DNA from: Halomonas denitrificans
Lineage (GTDB): Bacteria > Pseudomonadota > Gammaproteobacteria > Xanthomonadales > Wenzhouxiangellaceae
Reading direction: 5' to 3'
Assembly (NCBI GenBank): GCA_019800895.1
Contig: JAHVKF010000003.1
Location: forward strand, 868,001 to 932,000
DNA length: 64,000 nucleotides
Below, piece by piece: positions 38,652 through 46,300 of this stretch. A program made the position numbers and the translations under genes. Position 1 is the stretch's first letter. Each line of letters starts with the position of its first letter. The notes under the pieces were generated by a model. That model had not been told where the DNA came from. It saw only the letters and a program-made list of their open reading frames with translations, and did not search any database.

Positions 38652-39815
38652 TCAGAACGCGTTGTGCCCCGTCAGTTCGCGTCCGACGACCAGCTGATGG
38701 ATGGTCTCGGTGCCCTCGTAGGTGATGACCGATTCCAGGTTCAGCATGTGGCGGATCGGGACGTACTCGAGCGTGATGCCGGAGCCGCCGAGCAGGTCGC
38801 GACATTCGCGTGCGATATCGAGCGCCATGCGCACGTTGTTCCATTTCGCCAGGCTGACCTGGGTCGGGTGCATTTCACCGGCATCCTTGAGCCGGCCGAG
38901 GCGGAGCGACATCAACTGTGCGCCGGTGATCCGCCGGGCCATGTCCGCCAGGCGCAGCTGGACGGCCTGGTTGGCCGACAGCGGGCGCCTGAACAGCTCT
39001 CGATCCTCGGCGTATCGCAGCGCTTCGGCCAGGCAGGCCTGGGCGGCGCCGATCGGGCCCCAGGTGATGCCGTAGCGGGCCTGGGTCAGGCACGACAGCG
39101 GGCCCTTCAGCCCCTTGACGTTCGGCAGCCTGTTGGCGTCGGGCACCCGGACGTTGTCGAAGTACAGCTCCGAGGTGATCGAGGCGCGCAGCGACATCTT
39201 GGCCTTGACGTCGCGGGCCTCGAAGCCGTCGGAATCGGTCTCGACGATGAATCCCTGGATGCCGTCGTCGGTCCGTGCCCAGACGATCGCGATCTGGGCG
39301 ATCGAGCCGTTGGTGATCCACATCTTGGCGCCGTTGAGGATCCAGTCGTCGCCGTCCTTCTTCGCGTGGGTCTTCATGTTGGCCGGGTCGGAGCCGCCGT
39401 GCGGTTCGGTCAGGCCGAAGCAGCCGATCACCTCGCCGCTGGCCATCCGCGGCAGCCACTGTTCCTTCTGGGCTTCGGAGCCGAAGGCGTGGATCGGGTA
39501 CATGCACAGCGATGACTGGACCGAAACGAAGCTGCGCAGGCCGGAATCGCAGCGCTCGAGTTCCTGGCAGATCAGCCCGTAGCTGACCGAGTTCAGGCCG
39601 GCACAGCCGTAGCCATCGAGGCTGGAGCCGAGCAGGCCGAGCTCGGCGATTTCCGGCACCAGCTCGGAGGGAAACCGCCCCTCGTCGAAGCATTCCGCGA
39701 TCAGCGGCATCGCCTTGGAGTCGACGAAGCGCGCCACCGATTCGCGGATCATCCGCTCCTCGTCGGTCAGTTCGTCGGCGATACGGTAGAGGTCGAGCGG
39801 ATCGAGTGCGGGCAT
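38652..39815 (-). CDS. gcdH: Glutaryl-CoA dehydrogenase
   Basis: FAD enzyme that oxidises and decarboxylates glutaryl-CoA to crotonyl-CoA in lysine/tryptophan breakdown. 387 residues; FGLTEPHGGSDPANMKT, MWITNGSIAQIAIVWAR, and the catalytic glutamate in TYEGTETIHQLVVGRELTG. RRPLSANQAVQLRLADM and the E-x-V-P-E-L pattern favour GcdH over other acyl-CoA dehydrogenases. I start at MPALDPLDLYRIADEL; 25 upstream codons are not conserved. It stands alone, divergent from the cytochrome genes. The 154-bp gap to nfuA holds no visible gene. Confidence 0.92.
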   Translation of the reverse strand: MPALDPLDLYRIADELTDEERMIRESVARFVDSKAMPLIAECFDEGRFPSELVPEIAELGLLGSSLDGYGCAGLNSVSYGLICQELERCDSGLRSFVSVQSSLCMYPIHAFGSEAQKEQWLPRMASGEVIGCFGLTEPHGGSDPANMKTHAKKDGDDWILNGAKMWITNGSIAQIAIVWARTDDGIQGFIVETDSDGFEARDVKAKMSLRASITSELYFDNVRVPDANRLPNVKGLKGPLSCLTQARYGITWGPIGAAQACLAEALRYAEDRELFRRPLSANQAVQLRLADMARRITGAQLMSLRLGRLKDAGEMHPTQVSLAKWNNVRMALDIARECRDLLGGSGITLEYVPIRHMLNLESVITYEGTETIHQLVVGRELTGHNAF

Positions 39816-39884
39816 GGCGATTCGGCGTCGTGTGAAGGGGGCAGGTCGGAGGTCCGACATGAACCGGAATTGTACATCCCGCGC

Positions 39885-39914
39885 CTGCATGCGAGGTGGT
39901 CGGGCGGCTATAAT
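39885..39914 (+). promoter_or_regulatory. Candidate promoter of the cytochrome c pair
   Basis: A perfect TATAAT (39909-39914) with CTGCAT (39885-39890) 18 bases upstream, about 35 bases before the first cytochrome ATG. Confidence 0.5.
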
Positions 39915-39949
39915 GGGCGGATCGTTTCAACCAATCGGAATGGATACTG

Positions 39950-40282
39950 ATGCGACGTCGACTGATCGCCCTGATGCTGCTGCTCGGGCTCCCGCTGACT
40001 GCGCTGGCCGACGGCGACGCGGCCCGCGGCGAGCAGCTCTCCTACACCTGCACCGGCTGCCATGGCATCCCGTTCTACAAGAACGTCTACCCGACCTACA
40101 CGGTGCCCCGGCTCGGCGGCCAGAACCAGGAGTACATCGTCGCGGCGCTGAAGGCCTACCGCTCCGGCGAACGCCAGCACGCGACCATGCAGGCCCAGGC
40201 CAACACCCTGTCGGACCAGGACATCGAGGACATCGCCGCCTACTTCGCGTCGCTGGCCACGCTGGAAGGAGACGCATCATGA
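39950..40282 (+). CDS. Monohaem cytochrome c (c553/c4-half type), first of a pair
   Basis: Periplasmic electron carrier. 110 residues: signal peptide (residues 1-20, ending LTALA), haem site CTGCH (Cys34, Cys37, His38), and a predicted axial methionine in HATMQAQANTLSD. The segment EYIVAALKAYRSGERQ and SDQDIEDIAAYFASL is shared with the next gene, so they are recent-looking duplicates. The stop overlaps the next start (ATGA). A role as donor to the aa3 oxidase is possible but not shown. Confidence 0.92.
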   Translation: MRRRLIALMLLLGLPLTALADGDAARGEQLSYTCTGCHGIPFYKNVYPTYTVPRLGGQNQEYIVAALKAYRSGERQHATMQAQANTLSDQDIEDIAAYFASLATLEGDAS

Positions 40283-40632
40283 ACCGGTTCAGCATGGCAC
40301 AGCTCACCGCATTCATCGCGGTCCTGGCCGCCACCGGCCTCGGCACCGTCGACGCCCAGGCGGCAGGCAACGCGCAGCGCGGCCTGGAGAAATCCCAGGT
40401 CTGCCAGTCCTGCCACGGACGCAACGGCGACGAAGCCCTCCAGCCGAGCTACCCGATCCTCGCCGGCCAGCATGCCGACTACCTCGTTCATGCGCTGAAG
40501 GCCTACCGCTCGGGCGACCGCCAGAACGCCGTCATGGCCGGCTTTGCCGCCAACCTCAGCGATCAGGACATCGAGGACCTCGCGGCCTGGTTCGCGAGCC
40601 AGGACGGCCTCGTCGACCTGACGATCGACTGA
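40279..40632 (+). CDS. Monohaem cytochrome c, second of a pair
   Basis: 117 residues; signal peptide to about residue 28 (VDAQA), haem site CQSCH (Cys42, Cys45, His46), predicted axial Met in NAVMAGFAANLSD. DYLVHALKAYRSGDRQ and SDQDIEDLAAWFASQ are near copies of the preceding protein. Together the two look like the halves of a dihaem cytochrome c4 made as separate chains. Followed by a Rho-independent terminator. Confidence 0.92.
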   Translation: MNRFSMAQLTAFIAVLAATGLGTVDAQAAGNAQRGLEKSQVCQSCHGRNGDEALQPSYPILAGQHADYLVHALKAYRSGDRQNAVMAGFAANLSDQDIEDLAAWFASQDGLVDLTID

Positions 40633-40700
40633 CTCCGCGTTGATCCGACCGACGAGCCGGCCCCGGCTCGGCCGGTCGTGACGACCCCCAAGACTTCCCG

Positions 40701-40725
40701 GCCCGGCCACGATGCCGGGCTTTTT
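40701..40725 (+). terminator. Rho-independent terminator after the cytochrome pair
   Basis: GCCCGGC, loop CACGAT, GCCGGGC, then TTTTT. It lies about 70 bases after the second cytochrome stop. Confidence 0.9.
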
Positions 40726-40798
40726 CGTTCCAGCGCAGTCTCGCCACGGGGAGGGCTTGCGGTAGAGTCGAGGCTCTCGTGCCGGCCAATTTCAAACG

Positions 40799-41263
40799 CG
40801 TTTCGCCACGCGCGCTGCGCCCGCTTGCTGGCGAGGTACTTTTGACAATCGTCTCAAAAGTACCCAAAAGCGCTTTTAAAAGCGGTACGAAGAGAGCGGG
40901 GTTGCCCGTCAGGTCGAGGCGCGGCGCAGAAAATCGCTTACCGCGCTGAGACACGAGAAGCTGTCGAGCGCCAGTCGTTGGCTACCGGGCGAGGGATCGA
41001 AGCCCGATCCCCTCGTCGGAGGGAGCAATCCCGAGGTCGCTGCCCGCCCGGAGTGTTTTCCTCACCGCGTCCACCCTGGGTAACCCTGGAGGTTGCGACC
41101 AACAGCTTCCCCTTTCCCGAGGCCGACCACCGAGTATTGTCGCCACGGCGTACCCGGGGATTTCGCCCCTCGATACGACCCGCTTTTGAAGAGCGCTCTT
41201 ACCTTCTTTTGTTGCGCCTGACAAAAGAAGGTCGCCCGCAAGCGCGAAGCGCGGGGCGAAATG
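40799..41263. repeat. 465-bp non-coding element bounded by about 90-bp imperfect inverted repeats
   Basis: The left end (40799-40890) and the right end (41171-41263) are imperfect inverted copies. Each end contains two structured parts: a hairpin (left GTACTTTTGA/TCAAAAGTAC, 40836-40863; right ACCTTCTTTTGT/ACAAAAGAAGGT, 41201-41232), both with 8-nt loops, and a 12-bp perfect palindrome on the inner side (left AAAAGCGCTTTT, 40866-40877; right AAGAGCGCTCTT, 41189-41200). The outer arms share TTTCGCC-C-GCGC and CTTGC-GGCGA. The 280-bp centre encodes nothing I recognise. Translated fragments of similar sequence appear as spurious hypothetical proteins in xanthomonad genomes as I recall, which would make it a dispersed, MITE-like repeat. 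Confidence 0.75.
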
Positions 41264-41414
41264 CTTCTAGGGGTCGATTCTCTTTTCGATCGTCAGAGAA
41301 CCCGGCAACAAGAGCGTTCAGCGCGTCAGGGCGCCGCGCCGCACAGAGACGAGGGCCGTTGCGTGGAAACACACAACGGCTCCCGACCGACCTCAGGTCA
41401 AAATAATAGAAACA

Positions 41415-41499
41415 TGGTGCCGAGGAGAGGACTCGAACCTCCACGGGTTGCCCCACCAGGACCTAAACCTGGCGCGTCTACCAGTTCCGCCACCTCGGC
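41415..41499 (-). tRNA. tRNA-Leu (anticodon UAG)
   Basis: 85-nt class II tRNA with long variable arm. Acceptor GCCGAGG/CCTCGGC, anticodon stem CCAGG/CCTGG around TTTAGGT (anticodon TAG), T-loop TTCGAGT, encoded ACCA. Second gene of the tRNA-Leu transcript. Confidence 0.95.
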
Positions 41500-41609
41500 G
41501 CGGTGCGAATTGTAGCGCGTAGCGCGGCGTGGCCGCGGGGCGGCCAGTCGAGCGTCACAGGATGCTGTCGACCGACCCGGGCGTCGTTTCGAGAAAGTGC
41601 ACCTGGGGA

Positions 41610-41696
41610 TGGTGCCGAGGGGGAGACTCGAACTCCCACGTCCTAACGGACACTAGCACCTGAAGCTAGCGCGTCTACCAATTCCGCCACCTCGGC
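41610..41696 (-). tRNA. tRNA-Leu (anticodon CAG)
   Basis: 87-nt class II tRNA; acceptor GCCGAGG/CCTCGGC, anticodon stem CTAGC/GCTAG around TTCAGGT (anticodon CAG, reads CUG, likely the main Leu codon in this GC-rich genome), long variable arm, encoded ACCA. First gene after the promoter at 41779-41806. Confidence 0.95.
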
Positions 41697-41705
41697 ATAA
41701 AAGAA

Positions 41706-41771
41706 GTGGCCGAGGCAAGGGGGGAACCTCGGCCACAATCCGGCTCGGGGAAGGGGGGAACCCCAGACCGG
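41706..41771 (-). promoter_or_regulatory. Tandem C-tract hairpins in the tRNA-Leu leader
   Basis: On the transcribed strand two successive hairpins carry the same loop TTCCCCCCTT. The first (41771-41740) has outer arms CCGG/CCGG and inner GGGG/CCCC. The second (41736-41706) has 10-bp arms GTGGCCGAGG/CCTCGGCCAC, which include exact copies of the tRNA-Leu acceptor-stem sequences GCCGAGG and CCTCGGC. The first hairpin begins at the expected 5' end of the transcript, and the leader before the tRNA is almost wholly these two structures. Confidence 0.65.
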
Positions 41772-41778
41772 AGACGAA

Positions 41779-41806
41779 ATTCTAACCCGTCACGCAGTCA
41801 TGTCAA
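41779..41806 (-). promoter_or_regulatory. Strong sigma-70 promoter of the tRNA-Leu operon
   Basis: On the minus strand TTGACA (41806-41801), 16-bp spacer, TAGAAT (41784-41779). Predicted start near 41772. The 440-bp region 41697-42139 otherwise holds only the leader hairpins and, on the other strand, a TATACT (42035-42040) that may serve the acyl-CoA dehydrogenase gene. Confidence 0.85.
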
Positions 41807-42139
41807 GAGTACTCCGTCACAAAACGACACATCCGCGACCCGCTTTTCCGCGGCGTTCACGCCCCGGTTTCGCCGACGTTCGGGCATCGATCGGCGCGAT
41901 GGACCGGGGCCGGAGCAGCGGTCGTTTCGCGCCCCGCGGGAGGGGGTCGTCGCGAAGCGTTCCGGGCCGTTCGAACCGCTCACGCGCCCTGGCGGAACGA
42001 GCGCGTGGACACGGGTCGATCCACGCCCCGGTGCTATACTTCAACGCTTGATCGAGCGAAGCTTCGGCCGGCCCCGTACGGGTGTCGGTCGGCCGGAATT
42101 CTTCGCCATTGGGCCCGCACCGAAAGGACGATATTCAGC

Positions 42140-43303
42140 ATGGATTTCAGATTGACCGAAGAACAGCAGATGATCCAGGCCGCGGCGCACGAGTTCGCCC
42201 AGGAACGGATCGCGCCGGTCGCCGCCGAGTTCGACGAATCGGGGGAATTCCCGCTCGAGAACATCCGGGCGATGGGCGAGCTCGGCCTGATGGGCATCGA
42301 GGTTCCCGAGGCGTACGGCGGCGCCGGACTCGACACGATCGGCTACGCGCTGGCGCTGATGGAGATCTGCGAGGCCGACGCGGCGCACGGCACGATCATG
42401 AGCGTCAACAACTCGCTGTTCTGCAACGGCATCCTGAAGCACGGCACCGAGGACCAGAAGCAGAAGTACGTCCGCGCGGTCGCTACCGGCGAGGCGATCG
42501 GCGCCTACGCGCTGACCGAGCCGCAGTCCGGGTCCGATGCCTCCAACATGAAATCCCGCGCGGTCAAGTCCGACGACGGCAGCCACTACGTGATCGACGC
42601 ACGCAAGTCGTGGATCACGTCCGGCCCGCATGCCGACTACATCGTGCTGTTCGCGATGACCGATCCGGATGCCGGGGCCAAGGGCGTGTCGGCATTCATC
42701 ATCGACACCACCGTCGAGGGTTTCTCCCGCGGCAAGACCGAGCCGAAGCTGGGAATCCGCGCCTCCGCGACCTGCGAGATCGAACTGGACGGCTACAAAT
42801 GTCCGGCCGATTGCCTCTTGGGCAAGGAAGGCGAGGGCTTCAAGATCGCGATGGGCGTGCTCGACGCCGGTCGCATCGGCATCGCGGCGCAGGCCGTCGG
42901 CATTGCCCAGGCCGCGTACAAGGCCAGCCTGGAATGGTCGCGCGACCGCAAGGCCTTCGGTCGCGAGATCGGGAGCTTCCAGATGATCCAGGCGAAGATC
43001 GCCGACATGAAGTGCCGGCTCGAAGCCGCCCGCCTGCTGACCCTGCGAGCCGCCTGGGCGAAGATCCAGTCGCAGGAAACCGGCGCACGCTTCACGGTCG
43101 ATGGATCGATGGCCAAGCTGGTCGCGTCCGAGGCGTGCATGTACATTACCCATCAGGCCGTCCAGATCCACGGCGGCATGGGCTACAGCAAGGAAATGCC
43201 GGTGGAACGCTACTTCCGCGACGCCAAGATCACGGAAATCTACGAGGGCACGAGCGAGATCCAGCGGATGGTCATCGGCCGGCAGGAGACCGGCCTGAGA
43301 TAG
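42140..43303 (+). CDS. Acyl-CoA dehydrogenase (short/medium chain type)
   Basis: FAD enzyme that introduces the alpha,beta double bond into acyl-CoA. 387 residues; MDFRLTEEQQMIQ opening, YALTEPQSGSDASNMKS, RKSWITSGPHADYIVLFA, RKAFGREIGSFQMIQ and the catalytic glutamate in EIYEGTSEIQRMVIGRQ. It resembles butyryl-CoA/AcdA-type enzymes; chain preference cannot be set. I start at MDFRLTEEQ rather than 45 codons upstream because the upstream reading covers promoter-like sequence. gdhB follows after 79 bases. Confidence 0.92.
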   Translation: MDFRLTEEQQMIQAAAHEFAQERIAPVAAEFDESGEFPLENIRAMGELGLMGIEVPEAYGGAGLDTIGYALALMEICEADAAHGTIMSVNNSLFCNGILKHGTEDQKQKYVRAVATGEAIGAYALTEPQSGSDASNMKSRAVKSDDGSHYVIDARKSWITSGPHADYIVLFAMTDPDAGAKGVSAFIIDTTVEGFSRGKTEPKLGIRASATCEIELDGYKCPADCLLGKEGEGFKIAMGVLDAGRIGIAAQAVGIAQAAYKASLEWSRDRKAFGREIGSFQMIQAKIADMKCRLEAARLLTLRAAWAKIQSQETGARFTVDGSMAKLVASEACMYITHQAVQIHGGMGYSKEMPVERYFRDAKITEIYEGTSEIQRMVIGRQETGLR

Positions 43304-43382
43304 TCGCGAGATCATCGCGTCGGGCGCGGCGGGGAGCCGCCGCCGCGCACACGCCACGCATCCAACGTCGGGGTAGACGAAG

Positions 43383-46300
43383 ATGTCAGAGTCAGGGCGC
43401 TCGCGCCGCAAGCAGGGCGCAGCCAACAGCCAGAAGCACGACAAGCATGACAAGAGCAGCACCCGCCGGGAGGTCCAGCGCGTCCTCGATGCGCTCGAGG
43501 CGCAGCCGGGAAAGGTCGATCCGGCCTTTGCCCGCGCGTTCCTCCGCAACCTGCCGGCGATCGAGCCGGAAGAGTTGCCGCCGGAGGTCCTGGCGCGGAT
43601 CGTCGCAGGCTTCAGCGAATTCGTCCGGGAACGTCGCATCGGCGACGTCAAGCTGCGCATCTTCAACCCGACCGAAGACGAGCACGGCTGGACCTGCAGC
43701 CACAGCGTCGTCGAGATCGTCAACGACGACATGCCGTTCCTGGTGGATTCGGTGGTTCTCGCGCTGTCGCGGTTCGACCTGTCCGTTCACCTGATCATCC
43801 ATCCGGTGGTCGCGCTCCAGCGCGATCCCGCCGGTCACCTGATGGCGCTTGCCGGCGACACCGATTCGAACGCGCACGCGGAATCGCTGATGCACCTTCA
43901 GATCGACCGGCAGACCGCGCCCGACGCGCTGGCGCGCATCGAACGGCGGATCCGGTCGACGCTGGCCGACGTCCGCCGCGCGGTCAAGGACTGGAAGGCA
44001 ATGCTGGGCAAGGCCGAGGAGATCGCCGGCGAGCTCGCCGACAGCCGATCGGGGCTGGACGACGAAGAGCTGGAAGAGGCGCGCGAGTTCTTCCGCTGGC
44101 TGGCCGACGATCACTTCACCTTCCTTGGATACCGCGAGTACGAGATCACCGAGTCCGACGATCGCCGGTTGCTCGAGGTGGTCGAAGGCAGCGGACTGGG
44201 CTTGATGCGCGAGGACCATCGCGCCTCGCCCAGCCGGGAGCTGTCGCGCGACTCGGATTCGGGCCGCAAGCACGTCAGCCACCCGATCATCATCACCAAG
44301 ACCAACGGTCGCTCGACGGTCCACCGCGACGGCTACATGGACTACATCTCCGTGCTGCGCTTCGATGAAGACGGCGGCGTGGCAGGGGAGAAGCGGATCA
44401 TCGGGCTGTTCACGTCCGGGGCCTACATCCGCCGTTGCCAGGACACGCCCCTGGTCCGCCGCAAGGTCCTCGACGTGCTGCGCATGTCCGGGCTGCGGCC
44501 GGGCAGCCACGCCGGCAAGGCGCTGTTGCACATCCTCGAGACCCTGCCCCGGGACGAGCTGTTCCAGGCCACCGCCGAGGAGCTGCTGAAGCTCAGCACC
44601 GGCATCCTCGACCTGCAGGAACGGACCCAGACCCGCCTGTTCATCCGGCGCGAGCGCTTCGGACGCTTCTATTCCTGCATGGTGTTCATCCCGCGCGACC
44701 GGTTCAACACGGAGAACCGGCAGAAGGTGCAGAACATCCTCAAACGCGCGCTGAAGGGCGAGCGGCTCGATTTCTCGGTCCAGGTCGGCGAATCCAAGCT
44801 GGCCCGGATGCATGTCATCGTCCGCTCCAAGGGCGAACCGCCGGCGGTGATCGATACGGCCGAGATCGAGTCGAAGATCAAGCTGGCGATCCGCTCCTGG
44901 ACCGACGAACTCGGTGAAATCCTGGTACGAAACTGCGGCGAAGAGCAGGGCCTCGAACTGCTGCGTCGCTTCGGCCAGGCGTTCCCGCTCAGCTACCAGG
45001 GCGACGTGGCGCCCCACGTGGCCAGCTTCGACGTGATGGCCGCAGCGCGCCTTCGCCACATCAGCGACCTGCAGATGAGCCTGTACAAGCCGCGCCGCCG
45101 GCTCAAGGGCATCCTGCGGTTCAAGCTGTTCAAGTACGACCAGCCGATCCCGCTGTCGGACGTGTTGCCGATGCTCGAGAACCTCGGCATGCGCATCGTT
45201 TCCGAACGGCCGTACGAGCTGAAGATGGCCGACGGCAACGTGATCTGGATCCAGGACTTCGACATGCGTCCCCCGGGCGGGACCGATCTCAATCTCGACC
45301 TGGTCCGCGATCACTTCCAGGACGCCTTCGAGCAGACCTGGCGCGGCCGCAACGAGAACGACGGCTTCAATCGCCTGGTCCTCCTGGCCAAGCTCAGCTG
45401 GCGCCAGGCCAGCGTGCTCCGGGCCTGCGGCAAGTTCCTGCTGCAGACCGGTTCGCCGTTCTCGCAGACGTACATGGAGCAGACCCTGGCCGCCTGGCCG
45501 CTGGTCTCGCGCCTGCTGGTCGAATACTTCGAGGCGCGCTTCGATCCGAGTCGCACCGAGGAGACCGCCAAGCAGCGGGCCGCAGGTCGCAAGCAGCTGG
45601 AAAGCCACTGCAAGGAACTGGCCGAGTCGATCGACGACCCGGTCCTCGACGAGTTTCTCGACGACGTGTACGTTGCGCGCGAGACGGGCGATCGCGAAGA
45701 CGACGCGCAGACCGTCCGCGTTGCCATCCTGCGAACGATGGACTCGATCTCCAGCGCCGACCAGGACCGCATCCTGCGCAGCTTCGCCGACGTGTTCCGG
45801 GCCATGCTCCGGACCAACGCGTTCCAGCTCGACGCCCGCGGCCAGCCCCACGACTACATGAGCTTCAAGTTCGATTCGGCGCGGCTGCCGGACCTGCCGC
45901 GGCCGCGGCCGTTCCGCGAGGTGTGGGTCTATTCGCCTCGGGTCGAGGGCGTGCACCTGCGCGGCGGCATGGTGGCGCGCGGCGGGCTGCGCTGGTCGGA
46001 CCGGCGCGAGGACTTCCGGACCGAGGTCCTCGGCCTGCTCAAGGCGCAGACCGTCAAGAACACCATGATCGTGCCGGTCGGCGCCAAGGGCGGATTCTTC
46101 CCGAAGCGGCTGCCCGAAACCGACGACCGCGACGAGATCATGGCCGAAGTCGTCTACTGCTACCGTTCGTTCATCAACGGGCTGCTCGATCTCACCGACA
46201 ACCTCGACGGCGACCGGATCGTGCCGCCCGAAGGCGTGGTGCGCCACGACGGCGACGACCCGTACCTGGTGGTGGCCGCCGACAAGGGCACGGCCACGTT

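Noticed and set aside
40978-41406. 142-codon plus-strand ORF before the tRNA-Leu genes
   Set aside because: It runs through the inverted-repeat element and its hairpins; Arg/Ser/Pro-rich, no ribosome site.
41400-41414. Terminator for the tRNA-Leu transcript at GACCTGAGGTC
   Set aside because: For the minus strand the T-run lies after only a five-base stem arm and the order of stem and T-run is not convincing.
42005-42139. Upstream in-frame extension of the acyl-CoA dehydrogenase
   Set aside because: Covers a TATACT-like promoter element; MDFRLTEEQ is the normal family N-terminus.
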